The notes: generated by a model not told the origin, from the letters alone. DNA of 14,465 nt from Oscillospiraceae bacterium (GCA_021205585.1 JAJPXI010000173.1:1-14465); one strand, 5' to 3'. Shown: positions 6,695-14,304, counted from the first letter of the stretch. Numbers and translations are program-made.

Positions 6695-7657
6695 ATGAAG
6701 GAATTTACCATTGGGAAAAACGACGCGGGGCAGCGGCTGGATCGCTGGCTGGCCAAGGCGGTGCCGCTGCTCCCCGGCCCGCTGGCCCAGAAGTATATCC
6801 GCATCAAGCGGGTCAAGCTCAACGGCAAGGGGGCCAAACAGGACGCGCGTCTTTGCCAGGGGGACGTGCTGCGGCTTTATATCAACGACGAGTTTTTTGA
6901 CCCGCCGGGGCAGGACAACGCCTTTCTGGCCGTGTTCCGCCCCCAGCTGAACATTCTCTATGAGGACGAAAATCTGCTGCTGTGCGACAAGCGGCCCGGC
7001 CTGCTCTGCCACCCGGACCAGAAGGAGTACGTCAACACCCTGATCACCCACATCCAGGCCTATCTCTATCAAAAGGGGGAGTGGAACCCCAAAGCGGAGC
7101 AATCCTTCTCCCCCGCCCTGTGCAACCGAATCGACCGGAACACCGGCGGCATCGTCATTGCGGCCAAAACCGCCCAGGCCCTGCGGGTGATGAACCAGAA
7201 GATCCGGAACCGGGAGGTGGAAAAGCGGTATCTGGCCATCATCCACGGGCGCATGAAGCAGCCGGAGGGGCGGCTGGAGGGCTTTCTGGTCAAGGACGAG
7301 GAGAAAAAGCAGGTCAGCGTCTACCGCAGCCCCAGGCCGGGGGGCAAGACCGCCGTCACCCTGTACCGCACCCTGGCCAGCGCCAACGGCCTGTCCCTGA
7401 TGGAGTGCCAGCTGCTGACCGGGCGCACCCACCAGATCCGCGCCCAGTTCGCCGCCGCCGGTCACCCCCTGCTTGGGGACGGCAAATACGGCCGCACTCA
7501 GGGGGAAGCCCGGAAGTACCAGGCCCTGTACTCTTACCGCCTGGACTTCCGCTTCACCACCGACGCGGAGGCCCTCAACAGCCTGAACGGCAAAACATGG
7601 CAGGTAAAGCGGGTGGACTTTGTGGAGGAGTATTTCCCCGATTTTTCCGACAGATAA
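6695..7657 (+). CDS. RluA-family pseudouridine synthase with S4 domain
   Basis: The enzyme isomerises uridine to pseudouridine in RNA, most likely 23S rRNA. The 320-aa product has an N-terminal S4 RNA-binding domain (about 1-65: AGQRLDRWLAKAVP, YIRIKRVKLNG, GDVLRLYI). It then has the catalytic domain with LYEDENLLLCDKRPGLLCHP (89-107) and the motif NRIDRNTGG (144-152), in which D147 is the catalytic aspartate. The conserved LLTGRTHQIRAQFAAAGHPL and LGDGKYG blocks follow. The order fits the RluC/RluD group, but the target uridine cannot be read from sequence. The gene is monocistronic or paired with the small ORF at 7675. It is separated from the upstream operon by the hairpin element and ends at a shared bidirectional terminator. 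Confidence 0.92.
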   Translation: MKEFTIGKNDAGQRLDRWLAKAVPLLPGPLAQKYIRIKRVKLNGKGAKQDARLCQGDVLRLYINDEFFDPPGQDNAFLAVFRPQLNILYEDENLLLCDKRPGLLCHPDQKEYVNTLITHIQAYLYQKGEWNPKAEQSFSPALCNRIDRNTGGIVIAAKTAQALRVMNQKIRNREVEKRYLAIIHGRMKQPEGRLEGFLVKDEEKKQVSVYRSPRPGGKTAVTLYRTLASANGLSLMECQLLTGRTHQIRAQFAAAGHPLLGDGKYGRTQGEARKYQALYSYRLDFRFTTDAEALNSLNGKTWQVKRVDFVEEYFPDFSDR

Positions 7658-7661
7658 GTGC

Positions 7662-7667
7662 AGGAGG
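7662..7667 (+). promoter_or_regulatory. Consensus Shine-Dalgarno of the 17-codon ORF
   Basis: AGGAGG (7662-7667), a full match to the anti-Shine-Dalgarno core, sits 7 nt before ATG 7675 and only 5 nt after the rluA-type stop codon. Such a strong site with ideal spacing is the main reason to take the tiny ORF seriously. Confidence 0.6.
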
Positions 7668-7674
7668 CAAGCGC

Positions 7675-7728
7675 ATGTCGTATAAAATGTCCCATTTTAA
7701 TCTGAAGAGCGTATCAGGCGGCAAATAA
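7675..7728 (+). CDS. Putative 17-aa peptide with strong ribosome binding site
   Basis: The translation is MSYKMSHFNLKSVSGGK, ending in TAA at 7726-7728, just before the terminator hairpin (from 7739). I do not recognise a family. The sequence is basic and AT-richer than its surroundings. The segment FNLKSVSGG resembles the end of a double-glycine leader (hydrophobics followed by GG), but only one residue follows the GG, so no mature peptide would be released. It could be a functional micropeptide, a decayed gene start or chance. The ribosome binding site and the position between an end-of-gene and a terminator favour translation. Confidence 0.4.
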   Translation: MSYKMSHFNLKSVSGGK

Positions 7729-7738
7729 AAACAGGTGC

Positions 7739-7782
7739 AAAAAAAGGTGCTGGCAGGTTTTCCCTGCCAGCGCTCCTTTTTT
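7739..7782. terminator. Bidirectional intrinsic terminator between convergent operons
   Basis: A 9-bp perfect stem, GCTGGCAGG (7749-7757) with CCTGCCAGC (7763-7771), has a TTTTC loop. It is flanked by AAAAAAAGG (7739-7747) and CCTTTTTT (7775-7782), which extend the stem and give a U-tract on either strand. It ends the plus-strand rluA-type unit and the minus-strand molybdenum operon, whose last stop codon is at 7781-7783. Confidence 0.85.
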
Positions 7783-8479
7783 ACTTTCGCACTGTAAAAA
7801 TCCCGATTTTTTTCTGGTTGGGCAGATAGTAGGGAAATTCTACGTCTCCCGTTTCCAGCAGGTTCCGGCGCAGGTACTCCTCCAACTCCTCCGGCTCCAG
7901 GGGGCCGGCGTAGGCCTGGAGGAAGGCGCGGGCATCCTCCAGGTTCGGGAAGGGCTGGCCGTACTCCAGAACGGTCTCCTCCAGGTCGCAGGCCATGCCC
8001 AGCTGCTCCAGCCAATCCCGCATGAGGGCGGTGTGGATGTGCTTGGCCGTCCGGCGGCGGGCGGGGCCGAAGGTTCCTTTGTCGCTGCCGTGGGTGACAA
8101 GGATCAGCTGATCCCTGGCCAGGCCATAATAGCGGGACAGCTCCTCCCGGCCCCCGTGAAACAGGGCGGTCACGGTGCCCCACTGCCCCGTCAGGACTTG
8201 ACCATCCTGGCAGATGGCGGTCAGGTTGTCCAGGTTCAGGGCTTCGGCCTGAGCTTTGACGGCCTCCACGGCCTGCGGCACCCGATCCACGCAGGTCACA
8301 TGGTCAAACTTGGGCGCCAGCTCAAAGTCCACCAGTCCCGCGCCGCAGCCGATGTCGCACAGGGTATCCCGCCGGGGGACGCGCTCCAGCAGCAGCCGGG
8401 CCAGCCGCCTGTGGAAGCCGGTGTAACGGGAGGCGTTTTGAAACCAACGCACCGACTGCTCACTCCACACAATGCGCAT
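7781..8479 (-). CDS. Class I SAM-dependent methyltransferase, substrate unknown
   Basis: The 232-aa protein has a Rossmann-type methyltransferase core. Motif I is LCDIGCGAGLVDFEL (40-54), the acidic residue after strand beta-2 is D65 (VTCVDRVPQAVEAV), and a motif near CQDGQVL (90-96) could contact adenine. The N-terminus (SVRWFQNASRYTGFHRRLARLL) and the C-terminal half (DWLEQLGMACDLEETVLEYGQPF) do not point me to a known substrate. It is the last gene of the molybdenum operon, only 3 nt after the moaE-like stop. Initiation is probably coupled, because the site upstream (GGAAATCGAG) is weak. Context suggests a job linked to molybdenum enzymes or their cofactor, but this is inference only. No membrane segments or signal peptide are seen. 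Confidence 0.85.
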   Translation of the reverse strand: MRIVWSEQSVRWFQNASRYTGFHRRLARLLLERVPRRDTLCDIGCGAGLVDFELAPKFDHVTCVDRVPQAVEAVKAQAEALNLDNLTAICQDGQVLTGQWGTVTALFHGGREELSRYYGLARDQLILVTHGSDKGTFGPARRRTAKHIHTALMRDWLEQLGMACDLEETVLEYGQPFPNLEDARAFLQAYAGPLEPEELEEYLRRNLLETGDVEFPYYLPNQKKIGIFTVRK

Positions 8480-8482
8480 GGT

Positions 8483-8881
8483 TCAGTTTGTCTCGATTTC
8501 CGTGACGCACTCGCCTTTGATTTTGCCCACCAAAAATTGCAGCGCGTCCACCACCCTGGGGCGGATGTCCCCGCCGATCAGGACGTACATAATGTCGTCC
8601 CCCACCTCCAGCTGGCCGCTGTTCAGCCAGGCCCGGACATAGTACACGCCGGGCAGTTTGTAGGTCTCCGACAGGGCGGCGGCCACCTTGTCCTCATCGT
8701 AGCTGAAGTGCATCCCGGTCACGGGTTCCGCGTCCTGCGCTCCCTGGCACACCTGGGCCTTTGGGGTCTGGCGCACCACACCGTTGTGCACCAGGAACAT
8801 CCCCACCTGCCGGGCGGCGGGATCCGCTTTGGCCTCCCGGAGCCACTGGTCCATGGAGGGGGGCGTTTTTTTCGCTGCCAT
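8483..8881 (-). CDS. moaE: Divergent MoaE-like protein (molybdopterin synthase large subunit)
   Basis: MoaE with MoaD converts cyclic pyranopterin monophosphate to molybdopterin. This 132-aa protein has the family layout: a VHNGVVRQ strand (31-38) matching the GxVR region, then VYYVRAWLNSGQLEVGDDIMYVLIGG (79-104), and a helix DALQFLVGKIK (112-122). By my by-eye alignment to E. coli MoaE, equivalents of R39, R104 and K119 may be kept (R37, R107, K122). H103 becomes Ile, and the terminal FWKRE block with K126 is missing, replaced by ECVTEIETN. It is therefore shorter at the C-terminus than usual and may be inactive or altered. GGGAGG precedes ATG 8881. It follows mog by 12 nt. No moaD is in the window. 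Confidence 0.75.
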   Translation of the reverse strand: MAAKKTPPSMDQWLREAKADPAARQVGMFLVHNGVVRQTPKAQVCQGAQDAEPVTGMHFSYDEDKVAAALSETYKLPGVYYVRAWLNSGQLEVGDDIMYVLIGGDIRPRVVDALQFLVGKIKGECVTEIETN

Positions 8882-8893
8882 ATGCCCTCCCTT

Positions 8894-9400
8894 TCAGCGG
8901 GCCGCTTCCTGGCCGCAGTCGGCGGAACCGGCGGAGTAGAGGATGTCGATGCCGTGGCGCAGGGCGGGCAGGACGGCGCTGATGTTCTCCAGGGCGGCCT
9001 TTTTGCTGCCGGGGAGGTTGATTATCAGGGTCAGGCCCCGGATGCCCGCCTCCGAGCGGCTGAGACAGCCCTTGGGGGTGATGCGCAGGCTTTCGGCCCG
9101 CATGGCCTCCGGAATGCCGGGGGTGCGGCGCTGAATAACCGCCAGGGTGGCCTCCGGGGTCACGTCCCTGGGGGAAAAGCCGGTGCCGCCGGTGGTCAGC
9201 ACCAGGGCCACACCTTTTTCGTCGGCGCAGGCCTTCAACTCGGCCTGGATTTGCTCCCCCTCGTCGGGGATGATGGCGGTGTACGTCACCTGCCAGCCGT
9301 TTTCCTCCATCAGGGCCTTCAGGGCGGGGCCGCTGGTGTCCTCCCGCAGTCCGGCCGCCCCCTTGTCGCTGACAGTAATGATGGCAACTTCATTGTTCAT
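8894..9400 (-). CDS. mog: Molybdopterin adenylyltransferase (MogA/MoaB family)
   Basis: This enzyme adenylylates molybdopterin with ATP, the activation step before MoeA inserts molybdate. The 168-aa product is the usual length of a stand-alone MoCF domain. Diagnostic blocks are AIITVSDKG (6-14), D22 in EDTSGP, TTGGTGFSPRDVTPEA (69-84) and NLPGSKKA (128-135). The open frame can start at a TTG at 9421, but ATG 9400 gives the family N-terminus and has AGGAAGG about 9 nt upstream. The start lies 1 nt after the mobB-moaC stop (TGA-T-ATG), so translation is coupled. MogA and MoaB cannot be told apart with certainty; with moeA in the operon either name means the same reaction. Confidence 0.93.
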   Translation of the reverse strand: MNNEVAIITVSDKGAAGLREDTSGPALKALMEENGWQVTYTAIIPDEGEQIQAELKACADEKGVALVLTTGGTGFSPRDVTPEATLAVIQRRTPGIPEAMRAESLRITPKGCLSRSEAGIRGLTLIINLPGSKKAALENISAVLPALRHGIDILYSAGSADCGQEAAR

Positions 9401-9401
9401 A

Positions 9402-10361
9402 TCAATCGTCCTTCCTATCAAAATCTCCGTGGACGCCGCCGGACTTTTTCATCAGGCGGATGTCGCTGATGACCATATCTTTCTGCACCGCCTTGCACAT
9501 ATCGTACACGGTCAGCGCGGCGGTGGAAACGGCGGTCAGGGCCTCCATCTCCACCCCGGTGCGCCCGGCGCAGGAGACGGTGGCCTGAATCTCCACCGAG
9601 CAGCGCGCCTCGTCCAGGCGCAGAGACAAATCAATGCCGTCCACCGCTACGGGGTGGCACATGGGAATCAGGTCAGGGGTACGCTTGGCCCCCATCACCC
9701 CGGCCACCTGGGCCACGGTCAGCACGTCTCCCTTTTTCATCCCGCCGCTGCGAATCAGCGCGAAGGTCTCCGGGCTGACCAGCACCCGACCGGCGGCCAC
9801 GGCGGTGCGGCGGGTGGGGGGCTTGTCCCCCACGTCCACCATCTTGGCCCGGCCCTCCTCGTTGAAGTGGGTGAAATCTTCCATATTCTTTACCATAAAA
9901 TCCGCAACCCCCTGATAGTCGTTTAGGGCGAACCGGGGCAAGGCGGTCTCCACCTCGTCCATGTCCGTCGCGATGGCGATATACCGCTCCAGCGGCGCGG
10001 TGAACCCCTTCCCCGTGGCCCGCCGGGCGATGCCGATTTGGGGCAGGGAGGCGTTCTTATAGCCCTCTACTAAAATCAAATCCACGTCGTGGGCCATGTC
10101 CAGCAACTGCTCCAGGGTCAGGGGGCGCTGCTCGATATAGGCCGTTTTCTCCTGGGAGCTGATAACGGTGATGTCGGCCCCGGCGTGGGCGAAGCGCCAG
10201 GAGTCCTTCCCCTCCCGGTCGATTTCAAAGCGGTGGCCGTCGTGCTTGACGACCGCCACGCGCAGGCCCCTGGCCTTCAGCACCCGCACCACCCCTTCGA
10301 TGAGAGTGGTCTTGCCGGTACCGGAGTAGGCGGCAAAGGCGAAAACAGGAATGCTTCCCAT
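9402..10361 (-). CDS. MobB-MoaC fusion: Moco GTPase joined to cyclic pyranopterin monophosphate synthase
   Basis: A 319-aa two-domain protein. Residues 1 to about 155 form a MobB-type GTP-binding domain: P-loop AYSGTGKTT (11-19, K17), VVKHDGH (37-43), DSWRFAHAGAD (53-63) and LILVEGYK (95-102). Residues from about 160 are a complete MoaC: FTHFNEEGRAKMVDVGDK (163-180), MCHP (234-237), GRTGVEMEALTAV (266-278) and DMCKAVQKDMVISDI (287-301). D287 and K290 match the catalytic pair. MoaC turns the MoaA product into cyclic pyranopterin monophosphate; MobB is a GTPase accessory to dinucleotide cofactor formation. No stop or frameshift lies between the domains. The start is 1 nt after the moaA stop. 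Confidence 0.93.
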   Translation of the reverse strand: MGSIPVFAFAAYSGTGKTTLIEGVVRVLKARGLRVAVVKHDGHRFEIDREGKDSWRFAHAGADITVISSQEKTAYIEQRPLTLEQLLDMAHDVDLILVEGYKNASLPQIGIARRATGKGFTAPLERYIAIATDMDEVETALPRFALNDYQGVADFMVKNMEDFTHFNEEGRAKMVDVGDKPPTRRTAVAAGRVLVSPETFALIRSGGMKKGDVLTVAQVAGVMGAKRTPDLIPMCHPVAVDGIDLSLRLDEARCSVEIQATVSCAGRTGVEMEALTAVSTAALTVYDMCKAVQKDMVISDIRLMKKSGGVHGDFDRKDD

Positions 10362-10362
10362 G

Positions 10363-11313
10363 TCAGCCTCCGATTTGGTTCATGCTCCGGCCCGCCTCGC
10401 TGATTTCCTCGGCGGACAGGGGAACGTGGGCCTGGGGCTTGGACAGGATGGCCCGCTCCATGGCCGCCCGCATTTCCTGGTAGTCCAGGCCCTTGATGGG
10501 AATTTCCTGGGCGGAATGGAGGCAGGGCTTCAGCTTGCCGTCCGCCGTCAGGCGGATGCGGTTGCAGGCGGCGCAGAAGTGATTGCTGACGGCGCTGATC
10601 AACCCCACATTGCCCAGGCCGCCGGACAGGCGGTACAGGGCGGCCACGCCTCCGTCCGCCCCCACAGGCTCCAGCTGGGGCATCCGCTCCAGCACCCGGC
10701 TGCCGGGGACGTAGGCCTTGGGGCCGAACTCCTCGTTGTCGTACATGGGCATCAGCTCGATAAAGCGCATATCCACCGGATAGCGCAGGGTCAGACCGGC
10801 CAAATCTTCAATCTCATCGTCGTTAAACCCGCCGATGAGCACGGCGTTGACCTTCACCTTGTCGAACTCCTCCAGCGCCGCCTCGATGCCCGCCATGGCC
10901 TGGCTCAGTGTGCCGATGCGGGTAATATAGCGGTATTTTTCCTCGTTCAGGGTGTCCAGGCTGATATTCAGCCGGCTGACCCCCGCCCGGCGCAGAGGGC
11001 GGGCCAGGGGGGGCAGCAGAGTGCCGTTGGTGGTCAGGCACAGTTCCTGGATTCCCTCCACCTCCCCGGCCCGCTGGCAGATGGACAGAAGGTTTTTCTT
11101 CACCAGGGGCTCCCCGCCGGTGATGCGCAGCTTGTACACCCCCAGGGAGGCGGCGGCCCGGACGGCCTGAATCATCTCGTCCTCGGTCAGCATATCCTCG
11201 TGGCGCTTTTTGCACAGCCCCTCCTCCGGCATACAGTACCGGCAGCGCAGGTTGCACAGCTCCGTCACGGACAGGCGCAGGTAGGTGATTCCGCGCCCAA
11301 AGGTATCCTCCAT
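10363..11313 (-). CDS. moaA: GTP 3',8-cyclase MoaA (radical SAM)
   Basis: This radical SAM enzyme cyclises GTP, the first step of molybdenum cofactor synthesis. The 316-aa product has the N-terminal 4Fe-4S motif CNLRCRYC (C20, C24, C27), GGEP (66-69) for SAM binding, and the second cluster ligands C247, C250 and C264 (CxxC then 13 residues to C) around FCAACNRIRLTADG. It ends in Gly-Gly, the C-terminal tail needed by MoaA. The N-terminus begins with EDTFGRGITYLRLSVTELC as in the family. It is placed 13 nt after moeA and 1 nt before the mobB-moaC start, so the two cyclic pyranopterin monophosphate enzymes are made from adjacent cistrons. Confidence 0.97.
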   Translation of the reverse strand: MEDTFGRGITYLRLSVTELCNLRCRYCMPEEGLCKKRHEDMLTEDEMIQAVRAAASLGVYKLRITGGEPLVKKNLLSICQRAGEVEGIQELCLTTNGTLLPPLARPLRRAGVSRLNISLDTLNEEKYRYITRIGTLSQAMAGIEAALEEFDKVKVNAVLIGGFNDDEIEDLAGLTLRYPVDMRFIELMPMYDNEEFGPKAYVPGSRVLERMPQLEPVGADGGVAALYRLSGGLGNVGLISAVSNHFCAACNRIRLTADGKLKPCLHSAQEIPIKGLDYQEMRAAMERAILSKPQAHVPLSAEEISEAGRSMNQIGG

Positions 11314-11326
11314 ATTTTCCTCCTGT

Positions 11327-12541
11327 TTACAGCAGAAATCCTTTCAACTGGGTTCCGGCCTCCAGCGGGCCGCTGCCCACCGGGACAAAGGCCATGGCGT
11401 TGCAGCCGATGGTGCTGCTGAGCACCACGTTGCCCTGGTCGGCGCTGATGCGCAGCCCGGCCAGGCCGCCGGACAGCTCCAGCCGCCCCCGCAGCACCCG
11501 GCCCCCCTTGCTCTTTTTGGGGAAGGGATTCAGCAGGGTCAGGGAAACCTCCTCCGGCACCGGCTGGGCCAGCCCGGCCAGCTTGCGCAGGGCCGGGGCG
11601 GCTATCACATAAAAATTGGTCAGGGAGGACGCCGGGTTGCCCGACAGGGCGCAGACCGGCTTGCCGTCCCGGATTCCATAGGCGCAGGCCATCCCCGGCT
11701 TCAGGCGCACGCCGCGGATGAGCGTCTCCACCCCCGCCAGCTCCATGGCGTCGGGGGTCAAGTCGAAGTCCCCGGCGGACACGCCGCCGGTGCTGACCAC
11801 GGCGTCGCACTGCTCCAGGCCCCGCTCAATCAGGGCGCGGATGTCCTGGGCCGAGTCCCCCGCCGTGCCCAGGTAGACCGGCTGGCAGCCGATGCCTTTC
11901 AGGGCGGCGGACAGGGTGTAGCGGTTGGAGTTGTATATCTTCCCCGGCTGGAGGGGCTGGCCCGCCTCCAGAATCTCGCTGCCGGTGGACAGGATACCCA
12001 CCTTCGGGCGGCGGTAAACAAGGGGCGTTTCCTCCCCCTGGGCCGCCAGGGTGCCCAGGGTGCCCGCGTCGATGACGCTCCCGGCCCCGGCCAGCAGCTG
12101 GCCCCGGCGCACGTCCTCCCCGATCTGCACCACGTTGTCCCCGGCCTTCACCGGCTCGAACACCTTCACCCACTCCGGGGTGAACTCCGTGCGCTCGTAC
12201 ATGATGACCGCATCGGCCCCCTGGGGGATGGGCGCGCCGGTCATAATCCGGGTGGCGGTGCCCGGTGTACAGGCTTGCGTGGGCACCGCCCCGGCGGCCA
12301 CCTCCTCCAGCACCCGCAGGCAGACGGGGGATTCCTTACTGGCTCCCGCCGTGTCCTGGCCGCGCAGGGCGTAACCGTCATAGGGGCTGCGCTCGAAAGC
12401 GGGGATGTTCTCCTCAGCGATTAAGTCCTCCGCCAGCGTCAGGCCTGCGCAGTCTTCCAGAGGGAGGCGCAGGGGGGGCAGGGGGCGGACAGCCTGGAGC
12501 AGGGTGTCGCGGGCGGTGAGATAATCGGGGCGTTCCAGCAT
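11327..12541 (-). CDS. moeA: Molybdopterin molybdenumtransferase
   Basis: MoeA inserts molybdate into adenylylated molybdopterin. The 404-aa length is standard. Domain landmarks are SPYDGYALRG (52-61, with the aspartate matching E. coli D59), TRIMTGAPIPQGADAVIM (97-114), the MoCF domain with VGILSTGSEI (181-190), VVSTGGVSAGDFD (248-260), KPGM (281-284) and LSGNPASS (299-306), and a C-terminal domain with STIGCNAMAFVPVG. A double-duty fusion with Mog is excluded, since mog is separate downstream. It starts 3 nt after the modC stop, tying molybdate uptake to its insertion. Confidence 0.96.
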   Translation of the reverse strand: MLERPDYLTARDTLLQAVRPLPPLRLPLEDCAGLTLAEDLIAEENIPAFERSPYDGYALRGQDTAGASKESPVCLRVLEEVAAGAVPTQACTPGTATRIMTGAPIPQGADAVIMYERTEFTPEWVKVFEPVKAGDNVVQIGEDVRRGQLLAGAGSVIDAGTLGTLAAQGEETPLVYRRPKVGILSTGSEILEAGQPLQPGKIYNSNRYTLSAALKGIGCQPVYLGTAGDSAQDIRALIERGLEQCDAVVSTGGVSAGDFDLTPDAMELAGVETLIRGVRLKPGMACAYGIRDGKPVCALSGNPASSLTNFYVIAAPALRKLAGLAQPVPEEVSLTLLNPFPKKSKGGRVLRGRLELSGGLAGLRISADQGNVVLSSTIGCNAMAFVPVGSGPLEAGTQLKGFLL

Positions 12542-12544
12542 GGT

Positions 12545-13585
12545 TCAGGACTCCTTTAACAGCAAAATAGATTCCGGGGGCAGGCAGACCTCCACCGTGT
12601 CCCCTCGGATGGACTGCCACAGTTCTTTTTCCACACGCCAGCCGATGCCCTCGCCGCAACTTTCGCAGCCGTGAGGCCGGAGCATGACCGTCATGGAAAA
12701 GGGGTTTTCAATTTCCGATTCAATGTCGCACAAAATGCGGTTTTCTGTTCCATCGTGGGTCAAAACATGGGTGCGGATGCCCGCGCTTTTCACATCCTCT
12801 CCCACGTCGGAGGCCACCGTCAGCTCCACCCCCCAGTCCACGGCGTAAATGCGCCGGGGGCCCCGCCGCTCCACGGCGGTCAGGTTCTTGCAGCCGGTGA
12901 GGATGGCCCCGTTCCGGGTCACGGGGTTCTGGAATACCTGGTGGTACTCCCCGATGGTCTCCATGTGCCCGTCGTTCAAAATGGCGATGCGGTCGGACAG
13001 GCGGAAGACCTCCTCCCGGTCGTGGGACACCAGCAGCACCGTCTTTCCGAACTGCCGGGCCAGGTCCTGCACCTCCTGCTCCATGCGGAAGCGCAGATGG
13101 CTGTCCAGGGCGGAAAAGGGCTCGTCCAGCATCAGCACCTCCGGCTCGTTGACCAGGATGCGGGCCAGGGCCACCCGCTGCTGCTGGCCGCCGGAGAGCT
13201 GGTGGGGCCGCTTTTGCTCCATCCCCTCCAGGTGCATGGAGCGGATGACGTCGGGCAAAATGCCCTTTTTCTTCTTGTCCCGCATCCCGGCGAGGATATT
13301 CTGCTCCACCGTCATATTGGGGAATAGGGCGTACTGCTGGAACAGATAGCCCACCTTGCGCTTCTGGGGCTTCAGATCCACCCGCTTTTCCGAGTCGAAC
13401 AGCACCCGGCCGTCCAGGACGATTTCCCCCTCGTCCGGCCGCTCAATGCCGGCGATGCACTTAAGCGTCATGCTCTTGCCGCAGCCGGAGGCCCCCAGCA
13501 GGGCCAGAATTTCATTTTCGGCGGAAAAGGCGATGTCCAGCAAAAAGTCGCCCAGTTTTTTCTTAATCTTGACCTCGATAGACAT
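12545..13585 (-). CDS. modC: Molybdate ABC transporter ATPase
   Basis: This is the ATP-hydrolysing subunit of molybdate import, on the inner face of the membrane. In the 346-aa product (start ATG 13585), Walker A is GASGCGKS (31-38), the Q-loop is LFQQYALFPN (81-90), the signature is LSGGQQQR (130-137), Walker B is VLMLDEP (150-156) and the H-loop histidine is H188 in LLVSHDREE. The C-terminal third looks like a TOBE-type oxyanion-sensing region (from about 225: NGAILTGCKNLTAVE). A CxxC pair (C307/C310, HGCESCGEG) in this region is not something I recall as typical. The frame is open to 13690, but that overlaps modB; the purine-rich GGGGAGGGGC before ATG 13585 decides the start. Specificity for molybdate over sulfate or tungstate rests on the operon. 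Confidence 0.92.
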   Translation of the reverse strand: MSIEVKIKKKLGDFLLDIAFSAENEILALLGASGCGKSMTLKCIAGIERPDEGEIVLDGRVLFDSEKRVDLKPQKRKVGYLFQQYALFPNMTVEQNILAGMRDKKKKGILPDVIRSMHLEGMEQKRPHQLSGGQQQRVALARILVNEPEVLMLDEPFSALDSHLRFRMEQEVQDLARQFGKTVLLVSHDREEVFRLSDRIAILNDGHMETIGEYHQVFQNPVTRNGAILTGCKNLTAVERRGPRRIYAVDWGVELTVASDVGEDVKSAGIRTHVLTHDGTENRILCDIESEIENPFSMTVMLRPHGCESCGEGIGWRVEKELWQSIRGDTVEVCLPPESILLLKES

Positions 13586-13599
13586 GGACAGCCCCTCCC

Positions 13600-14304
13600 C
13601 TACCAGCGGCGGACGTTCTTCAGGCTTTTGCCGGAGACAAGGTTCATGATGGTCAGCACAACGAAGGCAATCAGCAGCATGATAATGCACCAGATTCCGG
13701 CGGTCAGGTAGTCGCCGTCCTTGATGACGTAGGCGATGCGCTGGGAGATGGTGCCGGTTTTTCCGGCGATGTTCCCGGCCAGCATGGAGGTGGCCCCGTA
13801 CTCCCCCAGGGCCCGGGCGAAGGTCAGCACCGTGGCGGAGACGACCCCCGGCCCGGCGGCGGGGATGACCACCCGCCAGAAGATTTTCGTCTCCCGCATT
13901 CCCAGGGTCCGGGCGGCGTAGACCAGGTTGATGTCCACCTGCTCAAAGGCGGCCCTGGCATTGCGGTACATCAGGGGGAAGGAAATCGCCGTAGCGGCGA
14001 TAACGCAGCCCAGCCACGTCTGCACCACCTTGATGTTCAGCGTTTCGTACATCCAGGAGCCGATGGGCCGCCGCAGGGAGAACAGCAGCAGCAGGAAAAA
14101 GCCTATCACCGTGGGGGCCAGCACCATGGGCAGGGTCAGGATGCTGTCCACCACCGCACGGGTGCGGTGGGGCAGCTTGAGCACCTGGCGGGCCACGTAG
14201 ATGCCCAAGAAAAAACAGATTACCGTTGCGACTATGCCGGTTTTGAAGGAGATCCAGAAGGGGCTCCAGTCAAAGCTGGCCGCAATCTCTAATATTTCTT
14301 TCAT
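13600..14304 (-). CDS. modB: Molybdate ABC transporter permease
   Basis: This is the membrane channel of the molybdate importer, 234 aa. Hydrophobic segments are visible near 20-38, 55-77, 93-112, 153-168 and 202-224, giving five or more membrane helices. The cytoplasmic coupling loop is AARTLGMRETKIFWRVVIPAA (130-150), followed by the ModB/CysW hallmark TFARALGEYGATSMLAGNI. The ATG has TGGAGG about 10 nt upstream. modC begins 14 nt after its stop. ModA, the binding protein that normally precedes modB, is not seen in the 161 nt to the window edge. Confidence 0.94.
   Translation of the reverse strand: MKEILEIAASFDWSPFWISFKTGIVATVICFFLGIYVARQVLKLPHRTRAVVDSILTLPMVLAPTVIGFFLLLLFSLRRPIGSWMYETLNIKVVQTWLGCVIAATAISFPLMYRNARAAFEQVDINLVYAARTLGMRETKIFWRVVIPAAGPGVVSATVLTFARALGEYGATSMLAGNIAGKTGTISQRIAYVIKDGDYLTAGIWCIIMLLIAFVVLTIMNLVSGKSLKNVRRW

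Noticed and set aside
8033..9469. A 478-codon plus-strand open frame opposite the methyltransferase, moaE and mog genes
   Set aside because: No family motif, low-complexity translation, and it runs across three well-supported minus-strand genes.
13586..13690. Longer modC N-terminus starting at 13690
   Set aside because: It would overlap modB by about 90 nt and adds a cysteine- and histidine-rich segment foreign to ABC ATPases; ATG 13585 has a strong site.
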